From contig MU008159.1 in NCBI GenBank assembly GCA_010909165.1, positions 1,426,001 to 1,490,000 on the forward strand: 64,000 bases of DNA, given 5' to 3'. The notes beneath the pieces are model-generated. The model saw only the letters and a list, made by a program, of their open reading frames with translations. It had not been told where the DNA came from and did not search any database. This DNA is from Anthoceros angustus (lineage: Eukaryota > Streptophyta > Anthocerotopsida > Anthocerotales > Anthocerotaceae). Each line of letters begins with the position of its first letter. Positions within the stretch are counted from its first letter, which is position 1. This document shows, in pieces, positions 25,046 to 37,700 of this stretch. The translations under genes were made by a program, and so were the position numbers.

Positions 25046-27700
25046 CCTAGTTTCCGGAACAATTGTAGGGAGGTGGCAGTTTGGGTGTGGGATGGGTGAT
25101 GTGAATTTGGGTGTGTGTCGTGATTCTTGAACTTTCATTTTGCGAAATGCACTGCCGTGGGGCAAATGACTGGAGACACGATTTCCGTGATCATATTTGT
25201 TTGAATGCTCCATTCATGGGAGGGCATGTTGGGGCAGAGGTGCTCGATTGGGCACAGTCCACGAAAGCCGACTTCATGCCTCCCTCTGTTGGGGCGGCAA
25301 CGACTTCTTCACCGGCTTAATGTCCGCGTAAGGAGCAATCAAGACGCTGGGAGGGGAGCCCGGACAATGGCGCAACGGATTCCATTTAACAAAGGCATGC
25401 GATGATGGGCCCAGCCGTATGACAGCAATAGGGGAAGACAATCCGCGGCAAAAGCTCAAGTGAGGGCGCGACAGCGTAGTGGCGAGACTCCATCGACAGG
25501 GGAGCGGGAGGTTTGTGGAAAGGCTAGTAGCATGGCCGGGGCATCGTTGACCAGCACCCCTCCGTTCCCAATGATGCCAGAGGGGGACACCTCGGATGTG
25601 GATGAATTCCTGAGGGTAGAGGAGCATGTGCCCGGGAAGAGCTATAGGGTGGTGTCGGTGGGCGAGTAGGGTGAGAGCGGGCCGTGGCCGGGCGGGACGG
25701 GCACGGGGTCAGGGTGGGGGTTACATGCACGGGTGGGGGTTGGGGGATGTAGTCCTTTGGAAGACGTGGGTTTTGACTTGCGTGTGCTTGTGCAGGTGGG
25801 GGGCAACATAGGCAAAGGCATAGGCTCCGGAAGAGTGTGCAATTTGGAAATTTGGGAAAACATTGTATCGTGGAATTCTGGAAAGAGGCGCGATTGTGGT
25901 CAATTTGCGAAGGCATGGGGGGCTCCTCCACAGCATCCCCTATGGTTCACTGAATTTCCTTCGTCACATGCCAATCCGCTGCACATACGGTAGTTGTTGA
26001 CCTAGTCTTATTATTGTCACACATATGGCCGTCATTTGCATATTCCACAAAATGTCGGACATCCGGGCTAAGTTGCATGAGGGAGGTAAGCTCGGGCAAG
26101 GTGGGGAGTAGACAATGCAGGCGCGGCGAGGGCGCGCGACGGGGAGCAAAGGGTGTGAAGAAAATAGCGAGGGCGCGGAACAAGGACACTGATCATGGCG
26201 CACGTCGGTAGTGGACGGACGGGCTTGCATCAAGGTGAGGGCGATGGATGGGATGAGGGCACGGAGTGGATGGGGCACGGGGATGGCGGGGAAGACAACG
26301 GGGTGGAGTGAAGAGGAGGGGAGATGAGGGAGGGACGAGGCGCGGGTGGATGGCGGTGGATGGCGGTGGTGGGCGAGGGCGCTGGATGGAGGGAGGGGCG
26401 GAGCGGGTGGGGGTGAGGGCGTGAGCGGACGGAGGTGGATGGGGCAGGACAAAGGACAGGAAACCAAAGTGACAGAGGTAGAGACGGTCACAAACTCTTC
26501 CGATAGTGAAATAGAGGGCGTACAACGTGGTGTGGGAAGGGGACGGTCGCGGGGTGTCCTTTCAAAGTGGAGACGCTGAGGAACATCGCAGAGGGACGGA
26601 GGAGGGTAGGCCGAACATTGAAAGGGCTCGCCGGTGAACTTGGATGTGTACCGCGGACGTTGAGGAGGTAGTTGGCACGATGTCCGGGATGGTTCATGCC
26701 CACCATGAGGAAAGAGCTGGCAACTTTTGTTTGCATGTGGAACTTGCACAGGGTGAGGAAAATGAGGTCGGGGGACGATGATATAACAGGGCACGTCCCT
26801 GCGGAGGGCTTCTAGGAGGAGGGGCGGCTAGCTGGCCTGGTAGGCCCGCCTGCGTATGGGGTAGACGATGAGGACGACAATGACTACTATGTCCCCGGAC
26901 CATAGTACGCTCGCAACGTTGCAACGGCGGTGCCTCCGCTTCCTTGCATTGCATTGCTGACAGGGGTAAGACAACGGTAGGCCATGATTCTCGTGCTTTT
27001 GCGTACTAACCGTTGCTACTGAGAAAACAAGTTGTCTGCAGGACATGGAAGTGGCGCGAGACATGGCGTACGAGGCAGGCTTGAAGTGCACAAATTACCT
27101 GCCAGACATGTATCGCCTGCATCCAGCGGTGACGGCCGTGTGCATGTATTGCAGGCGACGGGGGCTCCCATTGGAGGAGACGGTGTGGGAGTGGAGTGAA
27201 GAGCAGTGCACAATGTGGACATGGAGAGCCCTAAACCTCTTCAGAACACTTTTCTGTGATGTACATGGCAGGAGGTAATGGTGGCCAACAATGGGTCCGG
27301 GTTCTGTTCAAGAGGTGGGTAGGTAGCGGGGCGTGTTTAGCATAGGCTAGGGGAAGAGCGCATCCGGCGTATGCTTGCGCATGCGCTGGTTGTGTAGGCA
27401 CAAATGATGATGGCAAGCACACGTTTGTGCAAATACAAATGAGTATGGAAGGAAAAACATTTTGGACGCCAGGGGGATATCCTGATGTGAGTTGTGGGAA
27501 GCTGTCCACCTAAACTTCTGAATTCGAGCCAAGCCAAGGTGCATGACCATGGGAGGAACGGAAAGGATTGCGAACGAGAATTAGCGGGTGCCTCCGGGGG
27601 GCAAGCCAATTATGCATGGGCATAGAAAAAGCACTGTTGCTTGAAAAGGTATGTGTGTGGTGATTGTGTCAGGCCAAGAATGGACAGCCTATTGAAGAGG
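25046..27700. other. no recognised gene; G-rich low complexity and two unassigned frames
   Basis: 25460-25669 is an open plus frame (FPMMPEGDTSDVDEFLRVEE near its end) and 27045-27278 another (MEVARDMAYEAGLKCTNYLP, with two Cys-x2-Cys-like Cys and several Trp). The second is preceded by a CTGCAG acceptor-like site and could be an exon. Neither is recognised. 26100-26480 is GGAGG/GGTGG-rich simple sequence. The 276-codon minus-strand frame across it is Pro/Ser/His-rich shadow. Confidence 0.35.
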
Positions 27701-28010
27701 ACAATGGGTTGCTCCGAGGTGCCTCACGGGGCCAAGAGTCATTGCATAGGCATGGCAATAGAAAAGGGGGCGAGAGGATATGCCGCGGTGCCTCTCGGGG
27801 CAGAGCGTCAACGCACAAGCATGTCCAAAAAAAAAGGAGCCTGAGGGTGCACCGCGGGGCCTCACGGGCCAAGGCTGATCGCTTAGGCATGTAAAAAACA
27901 TAGGGGCTTGAGGGTGCACCGCGATGCCTCACGGGACCAGGGCTTGACACATAGCCTCCTTCAGGGTGACCCCGGTCCCTCACGGGGGCAAGCCTCAATG
28001 CATTGGCACT
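27700..28010. repeat. degenerate tandem repeat, about 65-70 bp unit
   Basis: GGTGCCTCACGGGGCCAAG, GGTGCCTCTCGGGGCAGAG, GGGGCCTCACGGGCCAAGG, GATGCCTCACGGGACCAGG and GGTCCCTCACGGGGGCAAG occur in order at roughly 65-70 base spacing, each followed by a GCAT-type segment. Non-coding. Confidence 0.7.
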
Positions 28011-28319
28011 GGAAAGCTGGAGCAAGTGATAGGGAGATGACGGGAGCAAGCAAAAACCCAAAAGCACTCCAAAATTCAGGCACGTCAGAAGGCGCTGCGC
28101 GGCGGAAATCTTAACCTAAGGGCCATTGCAAAATTCTGGGCATAGAAACCTGCCCGACGGTGGCAAGCCTATAGGGAGGCAAGCGTAAATTATGAGACAA
28201 GTCAAAACCATGGGAACGCAGAAATGACAAAACCTACAAATGGAACGCTCAAAGGCCTCCGCCACCATGTCCTCACAAAACCCTACGATCAAGACGCCTA
28301 AACCTGATGACCAGCAGTC

Positions 28320-28595
28320 CTAACCCTTATGATCACTGTCCTCGATGATGTAGAGGTCGTTCATCTCCTCCCACAAGACATGGTTAGCGTGCGTCTAGTT
28401 CGTAGAAGAGGTTGGGATGAAATCCAGGAGGGGGCGATAATGTCGGGGCCAGCTGTCCAACACATGAGTCAACCCGTCCGCGTGAAACTTGGCCATCCAC
28501 AACTTGAAGTCCTCCAGGGTGTCTGGGTGCTTCGACCGTGAAGCCCCGCAGTGATCGTTAGGACCCAATGGCCACCCATCAAAATGAGTATGCAT
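28320..28595 (-). pseudogene. short transposon-like coding remnant
   Basis: The minus strand reads FDGWPLGPNDHCGASRSKHP, DTLEDFKLWMAKFHADGLTH and PLLDFIPTSS, then a stop, with the continuation EEMNDLYIIED after it. Composition and spacing look like real protein. I do not recognise the family. Its position next to a transposon terminus suggests an element origin. Confidence 0.25.
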
Positions 28596-28600
28596 GAAAT

Positions 28601-28975
28601 AGTCCCTACTAGAAATGGCAGCCCATGTTACACTTTATGTTAAGATTTGGACCCCTAGATGTAACACTTATGTTGCAATTTTGGGGTCATGTAACACTTT
28701 TTGCACCTCTTGTTACACTTTGGCTTGGAAACCAAACCGGAGCGTTTCTTGCAACCATGTTGCAATGGTGTTGCAATTATGTTAAGATGAAGTGAGAGGT
28801 GCTTTTGTCCTCTCTCAAGATTGCAACAAGATTGCAACATATAAAGTGTTACAAGAAAAGTCTTGTAACACTTTTGGAGGCTTGGTACCGAACCTCCTCC
28901 CCATCTACCTTCCTCCTTTTAATACTATTACCCTATGGAATACTTAGTTTTTCTTAGTAGTTCCCACTGATACTC
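28601..28975 (+). mobile_element. MITE-like element or left end of the TAGTCCCTACTAG family
   Basis: Starts TAGTCCCTACTAGAAATGG, with repeated subterminal words TGTTACACTT, TGTAACACTT, TGTTGCAAT and GTTAAGAT in both orientations. These words are shared with the 453-bp satellite and with the end at 17.93 kb. The right border is unclear (possibly near TTAGTAGTTCCCACTG at 28950-28970). No coding capacity. Confidence 0.5.
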
Positions 28976-29544
28976 GTACGAATACACATATACATAAATA
29001 CATGTACGAATATATTCTTCGTAAAATATACGTATTGTTCATGATGACATATACTATACGATAATTTCCCGTGATATACGGTCATATTCTATTTTGTATA
29101 AAATAAGCATATACGTCACACGGATAACGTACATACTTTGTACACGCCCACGATACGCTTGTCCTTGAGCACTCTGTGCCTTTTGTGCCTACGAGTTTGT
29201 GCTACGCGGACCCATGTTTGCTATGCGCCGGCGTGGGGTTATTTGGCTCCAAGTCCTCCCTCCTTCTCTTTCCCCCTAGACACCTGCCTCATGTCCGTTA
29301 CGCGCCTTTTTGCCTCTGCCTCGACCATGGCTGCTGTTGGTTGCTCCACTCCTATCCTCCCTCTGCCACTCGCCTCTTCCACTCCCTTGCGTTGTTTTCA
29401 CCGGCCCACACTCAACACATGTTTGTTACTTGCGTGACACTCGCCTCTTCTTTGTGCTACAAGACTGGATCCGCCTCCAAACACGCCCCTCCTACTGCAA
29501 TCGGCCTTGTCATTCCCTATTGATCCAAGACCCTGCCCTACTAG

Positions 29545-29920
29545 CATCGCCTTCTCTAATGTCACATCACAGTCTGGTTACGCATCAAATAAAATTTTGA
29601 GGTAGGAAATCACAGCATGGAATGGGTCTTGGCCTCACCTTGCAGCTATACATGTACATGAGACCCCGCCATTCTTCCATCGCCTCCCCTAACTTCACAT
29701 CATAGTCTGGTTATGCATCAGCTGAAAATTTGAGATAGAAAATAACAGCATGGAATGGGTCTTGGCCTCACCTTGCAACTACTTGCAGTTGTAAATGTAC
29801 ACGAGACACCCCGCCATGCTACTATCGCCTTCTCTAACATCAAATCACACTAGCTAGTTACGCAATGTACAAAATTTGAGAGGAAATCATGATTGGAACA
29901 GTCTTGGCCTCGACCTTGCA
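29545..29920. repeat. tandem repeat, about 135-145 bp unit, three copies
   Basis: GCATGGAATGGGTCTTGGCCTCACCTTGCA occurs in copies 1 and 2, with a shorter version in copy 3, each preceded by TTTGAG and an A/G-rich word (near 29595, 29729 and 29875) and followed by ACATGTACA/ATGTACACGAGAC. Non-coding. Confidence 0.75.
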
Positions 29921-29939
29921 ATGCTCGCAAGTACAAGAT

Positions 29940-30250
29940 CCGCTTGCGGACACGTGGTCCCGCCGCCACCATTCCTCCTCCTCCCGCCCGCCTCCTCGCC
30001 TGCCCCGCCTGCGTACCACGCCCCTAATCGCCCCACCCCGCCTTGGTGCCTCGCCCCTCCTCGCCCCGTCCACCTTCTGTGCCCAGACTTGGGTCGCCCC
30101 TGCGTGCCACACCCCTACTCGCCCTGACCCACCTGCTTGCCTTGCCCCTCGTCGCCCCGCCCTGCCTGCATACCTTGCCCCTCCTCGCCCCATCCTGCGT
30201 GCCTGCGTCGCCACTGGCCGCCCTGCCCACCGTGCGTGCCTTGCCCCTAG
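29940..30250. repeat. C-rich degenerate minisatellite, about 36 bp unit
   Basis: Repeats of GCCTTGCCCCTCCTCGCCCC-like words with CGTGC spacers. It gives long but meaningless Pro/Ala/Arg-rich frames on both strands. Confidence 0.7.
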
Positions 30251-30757
30251 CAAAAAAATTTCTTTGTTGCGCGTGCACGCAACAACCACATTGCGGGAAA
30301 AAAAGGAAGTTTCGTTTGTGTGTACCAGTGCTCGCGAAGTGGCCGCTTTGGTGTGTCCGCTTTGGGCTACCTCATTTTGGTCGGGTTACCGAAGCGGCCA
30401 GAAGAAAGCCGTGTGGTGTGAAGAAAAGTTTCACGAGCAAGAAAAGTGCCCCCGTCCCCTCTGTCCTCTTTGGTATGCCATACACGTGCTATATAGGTCA
30501 AGTGGCTTTCTTCTGTGCAAATGAGTTGATAATATTTAATCCTCTTTCACGCAATTTTAAAGATAATATCAATTACCAATTGCTTTTTTGTTTTTTAAGT
30601 TTTAGCTCTAGACTGAAAACTGTGTTTTCATTGAGGCGCCGAGGCGCTGAGGCGATGAGGCGCTGAGACGGGGGCACTAGGTAGAGCGGAACTCCAATTT
30701 GGGTGCGGGTACCTAAACACGCGAAAGAACACAAAATGGTGCCATGATGTTGCAGCG

Positions 30758-31926
30758 ATGGCGCCTTGGGCCGGGACGGACGCCGAAGCTATGACGCTGG
30801 TCATCCTGGACCTCGACGGCACGCTCTTGGACACGGAGCGGGTGGTGGAGGAGGTGTCGGAGATCCTGGTGCGGGAGGAGTACGGCAAGGTGTGGGATGG
30901 CAGGGGAGCGGAGAAGCGGCTGGGCAAGCGGCCGCTGGAGGCAGCGGCAGCGCTCATCGCCGACTACCAGCTGCCGTGCACTCCCGAGCATGTGTTTGCG
31001 CGCACCGGCCAGCTGCTGCAGGAGAGATGGTCGTCGGTGCGGCCTCTCCCGGGGCGGCCAGGCTCATCCGGCATCTGGCCAGCCACGGGGTGCCCATGGC
31101 GGTGGCCTCCAGCTCGCCCCGCAGATACCTTGACCTGAAACTGGGCAGCCAGGAGGGATGGACGGAGGCCATGGCCGCGGTGGTGGCCGGGGACGAGGTG
31201 GAGCTGGGTAAACCCTCGCCGGACATCTTCCTGGAGGCGGCGCGGAAGCTGGGGTGGGATCCGGGCAGTTGCGTGGTGATCGAGGACGCTCCGGCCGGCG
31301 TGGCCGCGGGGAAGGCCGCGGGGATGGCGGTGGTGGCTGTCCCGTCCATGCGCGGAAAGGCCGCAAGGCAGCTGTACGCAGGCGCGGACGTGGTGCTTGG
31401 TTCGCTGCTGGATGTGGAGCCGGAGCGATGGGGTTTGCCTGGTTTCCAGGACCGGGTCTCCCGGGCGCTCCCTGTGGAGCCGTTGTATGTAGGCGGCCCC
31501 GTGGTGAAGGGCTTCGGGCGGGGGTCCAAGATGCTGGGCATCCCGACTGCCAATCTGGCCACCTCGGCCTTCTCCGGCGCTCTGGCCGCACATGTCTGCG
31601 GGATCTACCTCGGCTGGGCCGGCCTGGCGGGGTCCGGGGTGTACAAGATGGTTGTGAGCGTGGGTTGGAACCCCTTCTTCGACAACTCGGAGAAGACGGT
31701 GGAGCCGTGGCTGCTGCATCAGTTCCCCGAGGACTTTTACGGCCAGGAGCTGCGGCTGGTTGTGGTAGGTTACATCCGCGCGGAAGCCGATTTCCCGTCC
31801 TTGGAAGCCCTGGTGGCTCGCATCCATGAGGATGCCCGCATCGCAGAGGAAGCCCTGGATTCGGCCCCCTTCTCCGAGTACAAGGACGACCCCTACTTGA
31901 CCACGCCCTTGCCCCAAAGCAGCTGA
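30758..31926 (+). CDS. bifunctional FMN phosphatase / riboflavin kinase
   Basis: The plant enzyme joins an N-terminal HAD phosphatase (FMN to riboflavin) to a C-terminal riboflavin kinase (riboflavin to FMN) on one chain. The start at 30758 gives MAPWAGTDAEAMTLVILDLD. DLDGTLLDTE is HAD motif I. GKPSPDIFLEAARKLG and SCVVIEDAPAGVAAGKAAGM are HAD motifs III/IV. The kinase half has VVKGFGRGSKMLGIPTANLA, the ATP-binding/Thr-Asn signature of RFK, then GIYLGWAG, SVGWNPFF and the C-terminal EALDSAPFSEYKDDPYLTTP. About 389 aa after correction, close to the plant family length, in one exon. The reading frame changes once, at the G run 31051-31054. One extra G gives RPLPGAARLIRHLASHGVPM, the expected linker. 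No separate promoter motif was identified. The next gene downstream that uses its product is phototropin, at 34.8 kb. Confidence 0.9.
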
Positions 31927-32190
31927 TTGTTTTACATGTACGTGGCTGGCTTCGATCCCCGCTGCTGCCATTCTTTGTTCCCCGTGGGAACAATTAACGG
32001 TCGTGGCCGCCGTGCACGCATTCTTCGTCCCGCTCGGGAACACTAAACAATTGTATTGCCCGCCACATAGCTCTGTAATCCCTGCCATCTGCGTCAAACA
32101 GTTTGCAGCCACGGAGTGATGAGGGAGGGTGAGAGAGACGAAAAAAAGAAAACGGTCTATAATGATTCAACATCATGATGTTGCCGTCTA

Positions 32191-32275
32191 GGGGTGGTGG
32201 CGCAGTTGGCTAGCGCGTAGGTCTCATAGCTGCTGAGAAATCCTGAGGTCGAGAGTTCGAGCCTCTCTCACCCCA
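32191..32275 (+). tRNA. tRNA-Met (CAU), elongator type, with intron
   Basis: The 85-base gene folds as a tRNA. Acceptor GGGGTGG pairs with TCACCCC plus discriminator A. The D arm is GCGC...GCGC, the T arm GAGAG-TTCGAGC-CTCTC, and the anticodon CAT lies in CTCATA. An 11-base insertion at about 32229-32239, one base 3' of the anticodon, is the usual tRNA intron position. Removing it leaves 74 bases. Plant elongator tRNA-Met genes normally carry such an intron, whereas initiator tRNA-Met does not. CCA is not encoded. Confidence 0.95.
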
Positions 32276-33602
32276 ATCCTTTTGGCCCTGTTTATCGTTG
32301 GGGACTAGGGAGCGTGTGTGAGGTCAAGAATCGTTGTCCACGCGCTGCTGTCGTATCTGGTGGCAGAAACTGGTGGTGCAGCGGAGCGGGACTCTTGGGC
32401 GGAGGCTGCGGGCCATGTGATGGGGCACGTGACCCGCCCGCGATCTCTGCCGTGGTGCAGCCTAGAGTGGAAGGCTGTTACCAAGCCAGCCGGGCCCGGG
32501 GAGCGTCCATCATGGCCAGATATGCCTTATTAGGAACTGCACTGGGAACCGGGGGATTTGGGAGCTTCCACCATGATGGCCTGGCGGCCTGGCGGCCCGG
32601 CTACCCTGGTGGGATGTAGTTTATGTGGTGACACAGCAAAGTTTGTTGACGTCGCGGTGACGACATTGCGTGCACCCACGCGGGTGCGTAGCATGGCATG
32701 ACGAAGACGAAGTTGGAGACGAGAGACAGGAGACAGGCATCGGCATGGGAGGAGGGGAGGGGACCCGGGGGGCCAGGGCCCAGAATGTAACTACCTAAAA
32801 CTAATATGTTAATGAGACGAGACGGGACGGGACGGAAAAGGAGCCCGCGGGCCCTAGAAGGAGGCGTGGCCGGCCTGGCAGCGTCGGATGAGAGGCTGGC
32901 GATTGCGACGTGGCGGGCGTGGCGTGCGGCGGTGTGTACTGTCGGTAACCCAGGTTCCGGGTTCCGGGTGTGGGCTAATCATTATCAACTGTTGAGCACT
33001 AGACTATTAACTATTATGTGGAGTGCGGAAGCGGAGGCGGAGGTCCAGGGCGCAGGTGTTTGTACCACATACATATATGTGTCCAGGTGGACAGCGGTGA
33101 GGGTAGCGGCGTTGGGCACGAGGAGGCGATAGTATTATTATCCCGCCCCGATTACGATTATGGGGCAAGATCGCTGCCGTTTTTAGCTCCGAGCCCTTGC
33201 CCGCAAATAGCATGCACTGTGGAGTGCGAGTGCCCGGAGCGCGATGCGTGATCCCGGATAGCCTGGCCTAGCCTAGCCTAGCCTAGCCTATCCCTAGCCG
33301 GGATCCTACCCTATCCCCCGCTCTACCCGGGAAAGGCCTAGGGGGCCGGGGCCGGGGCCGGGGCCCTGGCTGGCGGTGACTGTGGGGCGTTGGCTAGGGC
33401 AGCGCGCTGGACTACGTGATGCCTCTGCTTACCCTGCATTAGCTGCGATGGCAACGCTGCCGCGCGCCTTATCCGCTCCCCAACCCATCCCCCCCGCTCC
33501 TGGCCCCCTGGCCTCCTGGCCTGCAGCAAGACCTCACTGGATCCATCAATGGAAGCATGGTATGCGCAGACTGCGGGGGCTTTATGCGACTTGTACCACC
33601 AC

Positions 33603-33636
<34 letters not shown>

Positions 33637-33850
33637 GCAGCAGTACAAACATGGGAAAGGGATCCCAGGCTGGAGGGCTGGAGGCTGGGCGGTGGGCAGT
33701 GAAACTTGTGTCGACTCGAGTAACGAAAGGAAGACAACACGCCTCGTGGTTCCCCGGTGAAAGGCAACACCATTCTATCTTCTGGCCCAGGCGGGTCGCG
33801 GGGACCAGGCGGGCCAGTGTAAAACGCAACGCAATGTGCATGTGTGTGCA
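32276..33850. other. intergenic, simple repeats only
   Basis: No supported gene. It contains a CCTAG repeat at about 33258-33298, a GGGGCC repeat at 33343-33366 and an AGC/CAG trinucleotide run at 33603-33645. Frames through these are Gln/Ser/Ala homopolymers and are not called. Confidence 0.6.
33600..33648. repeat. (CAG)n microsatellite
   Basis: About twelve nearly uninterrupted CAG units with one CCG interruption, lying between tRNA-Met and phototropin. No gene covers it. Confidence 0.95.
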
Positions 33851-34758
33851 CACACTACACCAACCACGTATACCACCCTCACTGTTGGAAGTAAAAAACT
33901 CGCAAGTCTGTGTCGCTGCTCTTGTAACTTGCGAGAGTGAACCTTATCTCCGCGCAAGCAGGCTTGTCCTGGTGCCTGGTGCCTGCTGCCTGCAGCGATG
34001 CTGACATCCACGCCCCCGTGGTCCCTCCCCCCTTCCTTCACGCCTGCCCCCTTCTCCTCCTCTCCTCTCCTCCCTTGCTCTCTTGCAGCCCAGGCTCCAG
34101 GCCCCAGGCCCCAGGCCCCAGGCCCTCAGCTCGGCTGGCTAATGCTTGCCCCCACCCCTGCTTCACTTTCTCCACCGCCGCTCCAGTGTCCCTCCTGCCT
34201 ACAAGTGCTGCTGACCCCTCCTTTCCGTTCTCTTCCTCCCTTTCCTCCTCCCCGCCGCTTGCATGTGATGCAGCCGCCGGGGTCGGAGTTGCGGCTGGGC
34301 AACTCCGCTTTCTCAGCGGGGCCCCGCCCCGAATCACATGTTCCTTCAACCTGCCCCTGTTCCTGCTCCACCTGCCGCTGCTCCTGCTCCTCTCCCCTCT
34401 CCCTCCTCGCATTCCTCTTTGTACCTCCGCTGGGGCAGGCTCAGCTAAGCCCGAGCTCACTCACTTCAGTAGCTCCCTCCCGTCCCCTACGCGGCCATGG
34501 CCACGCTTCTCCCCCCAACTTGCTCCCCCGTCGCCATTCCCTTCCCTGCTTCTCCTTCCCTACCCCCTGCTCATGCTGCTGCTGCAACCCGCGATTGCAG
34601 CCGCGGCTGTCACCATTTCTGATCTCCTCTTCACTCCGGGATTGCTACCTCTCTTGCGTGGGAACTTCAAGGGAATTGCATGATCGCATGCGCATGCCTT
34701 CATCTTGCAGGAACTGGACCAGGCCAGGTGCTTGAAGGCTCAGCGTAGAGTGCGACCC
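33850..34758 (+). promoter_or_regulatory. phototropin upstream region with probable 5' leader intron
   Basis: A long pyrimidine-rich (CCT/CTC) tract, typical of plant leaders, runs from about 34010 to 34640. A good 3' splice site (CATCTTGCAG then GAACTGG) lies at 34701-34717. A leader intron ending there would remove the upstream in-frame ATG at 34705 and leave the ATG at 34759 as the first start. No donor was fixed. Large plus-strand frames here are shadows of the C-rich tract. Confidence 0.4.
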
Positions 34759-37700
34759 ATGGCGCCCGCCAAGCCCCCAATCGCGGATTGGCCGCCGCCG
34801 GTGCCCAACAGGCCTGCGCAGCCGGGGCCTCCACCTACAGGCTGGCGGGCGAGGTGGTGGCGCCCCCGCCGCGGCCCGAGATGCCCAGGGACTCGCGCGG
34901 CTCGCTGGAGGTGTTCGGGGAGCACCCACCGCCGCCAACTCCTTCTTCTCTGCCGGGGTCACCTTGCCGGACAGGTCCGATGTGCCCGTCTTCGGAGGCG
35001 GCTTGGCTGCGGGGCCGCCGCCGCCCCGCCTCCCTCCGCCACCTACGACAAGGACGTCTTCCCGGACGTCCGCCGGAACTACCACTCGGACGGGGAGGAA
35101 GACGACCATTCCCACCTCCAGGGCCGGGTGCTCCCCTTCTCCCTCCACTCCAACTCCAACTCCGCCTCCAAGAAGACGCAGTCGGTGTCGGTGGGGGGAT
35201 GGCCTCCCACCGTCCCCGCCTCCGCCGTCGCCGACAAGAAGGCGCCGTCGTCTCCCCCGCCGCCCTCCGTGCTGGCGCAGGAGTGGATGGGGCTCGACCA
35301 GTTCCCCCGCAAGCAGCACAAGCAGCAGCAGCAGCAGCAGCATCAGGCGAATACGAATGCGAACGGGAATGGGCCTGGGCCTGGGCCCAAGGCGGAGGTG
35401 CAGGCCTACGTGCTTCCGGAGCGGATGGTGACGCCGGCCGCGCTTGCCAAGGCCAAGGTGAAGGAGGAGGTGGTGCTGTCGTCGGACTCCGCCATAGCCG
35501 ACCGGGCCGCGCAGTGGGGGCTGGTCCTCAAGGAGGAGCTGGGTTCCGGGAGGGTGGGCACTCGGAAGTCCGGGGACGAGGCCTCCCCATCCCCGACCGC
35601 GGCGGGGCAGGCCCGCATCTCCGGATCCGTCCCCTCCATGCGCACATCGGAGGGCGGGAGCAGCAGCGATGGCGCTGCTTCTGCCCTCCCCAAGGTCTCC
35701 CGCGACATCAAGGACGCGCTCTCCACCTTCCAGCAGACGTTCGTGGTGTCGGACGCCACCAAGCCGGACTTCCCCATTCTCTACGCCAGCGCGGGCTTCT
35801 TCTCCATGACGGGCTACTCCTCCAAGGAGGTGATCGGCCGGAACTGCCGTTTCCTCCAGGGCCCGGACACGGATCCTGAAGACGTGCAGCGCATCCGCAC
35901 TTCCCTGCGCGACGGCACCACCTTCTGCGGCCGCCTGCTCAACTACCGCAAGGATGGAAGCACTTTCTGGAATCTCCTCACCATCGCCCCCATCAAGGAC
36001 GACTCCGGGAAGGTGATCAAGTTCATCGGCATGCAGGTGGAGGTGAGCAAGTACACGGAGGGCAGCAAGGCCAACGTCCTCCGCCCCAACGGCCTCCCGG
36101 AGTCCCTCATCAAGTACGACGCCCGGCAGAAGGAGAAAGCCTCCGGGTTCGTGTCGGAGCTGGTGACAGCCGTGACCAGGCCTGACCGCGTCGTGCGCAC
36201 CCAGCAGCAGCCTCCTGACAGTACCGGGACCAGCCGGAGGGCGTCGCAGACCAATCTGGGTCAAGGTGACAAGCGGCATTCCATGAGGAGCAGCATGCAG
36301 CATGATGATCCAGAGAGCGTCACAGCAGGCGGCAGGAGCCGGCACCGTTCCTCCGGATTCCTGTCCTTGCTGGGGCTGGACAAGAAGAACAATGCGTTTG
36401 AGAAGGAGGCGGACCCGCTGCAAGACTTCCCGGAGCCGGAGCTCATCATGGTGGACGACGAGCAGGAGCGGCCGGAGAGCCTGGACGACGCGGACCACGC
36501 CAAGGAGATCCGGCGGGGCATAGACCTGGCCACCACGCTGGAGCGGATTGAGAAGAACTTCGTCATCACGGACCCTCGGCTGCCGGACAACCCCATCATC
36601 TTCGCCTCCGACCACTTCCTGGAGCTCACGGAGTACAGCAGGGAGGAGGTGCTGGGGAGGAATTGCCGGTTCCTGCAGGGGCCGGATACCGACAGGGAGA
36701 TGGTGCGGAAGATCGCGGATGCCATCCGGGAGAGGAGAGACGTCACCGTCCAGCTCCTGAATTACACCAAGAGCGGGAAGCCGTTCTGGAACCTGTTCCA
36801 CCTGCAGGCCATGCGCGACCAGAAGGGGGATCTCCAGTACTTCATCGGGGTGCAGCTGGACGGGAGCGAGTACGAGCCGGGGGCTGCCAGGAAGCGGCTG
36901 TCGGAGCGGACGGAGCAGGAGGGTGCCAAGGTGGTGCGGGCCACCGCCCACAATGTGGATGCCGCGGCCAGGGAGCTGCCAGACGCCAACCTCACCCCGG
37001 ACGATTTGTGGGTGCGGCATTCCAGGGTTGTGAGCCCGCTGCCTCACAAGCGGGACAGCCCGCTGTGGCATGCGGTGCAGAGAGTGCAGAGGAGCGGGGA
37101 AAAGCTCGGGCTGAAGCACTTCCGGCCCATCCGGCCGCTGGGGTGCGGGGATACCGGGAGCGTGCACCTGGTGGAGCTCCGGGGGACGGGGCAGCTCTTC
37201 GCCATGAAGGCCATGGACAAGGGGGTGATGCTGGAGCGGAACAAGGTGCACCGGGCGTGCGCGGAGCGGGAGATCCTGGCCATGATGGACCACCCCTTCC
37301 TCCCCACGCTCTACGCCTCCTTCCAGACCAAAACCCACGTCTGCCTCATCACGGACTTTTGCCCGGGGGGAGAGCTCTTTCTCTTGCTCGACCGGCAGCC
37401 GCTCAAGGTGTTCGCGGAGGAGACGGCTAAATTCTTCGCCGCCGAGGTTGTGGTGGCCTTAGAGTACCTGCACTGCATGGGGGTCATCTACCGGGACCTG
37501 AAGCCGGAAAACGTGCTGCTGCAGAGCAACGGCCACATCCTGCTCACGGATTTCGATCTCTCCTTCCTCACATCGTCTCGGCCGCAGCTGGTGCAGCCGG
37601 CCCGGGCAGACGACGGGAGGCGGAGGAAGAGGAGGCGGACGGCCGGCCCCGCCGCCGGTCTTCTTCGCCGAGCCGACTGTGTCGTCCAACAGCTTTGTGG

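Noticed and set aside
25964-26794. 276-codon minus-strand frame
   Set aside because: Composed of Pro/Ser/His from G-rich simple sequence, with no domain and no codon periodicity beyond composition.
30964-32112. 382- and 309-codon minus-strand frames over RFK
   Set aside because: Antisense shadows of the GC-rich riboflavin kinase gene, which has clear family motifs on the plus strand.
33549-34004. Poly-Ser/Gln frames over the CAG run
   Set aside because: Generated by the trinucleotide repeat in all three frames, with no flanking conserved sequence.
33937-34735. Two frames of about 245 codons upstream of phototropin
   Set aside because: They lie in a pyrimidine-rich leader tract with a strong splice acceptor at its end and have no recognisable domain.
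34705-34758. ATG at 34705 as phototropin start
   Set aside because: It lies within the last bases of a probable leader intron (CATCTTGCAG follows), and the 18 added residues are not family-like. 34759 is preferred.
34645-37338. 897-codon open frame on the minus strand
   Set aside because: It is antisense to the phototropin coding region. High GC at third positions keeps the reverse frame open, and the sequence shows no domain.
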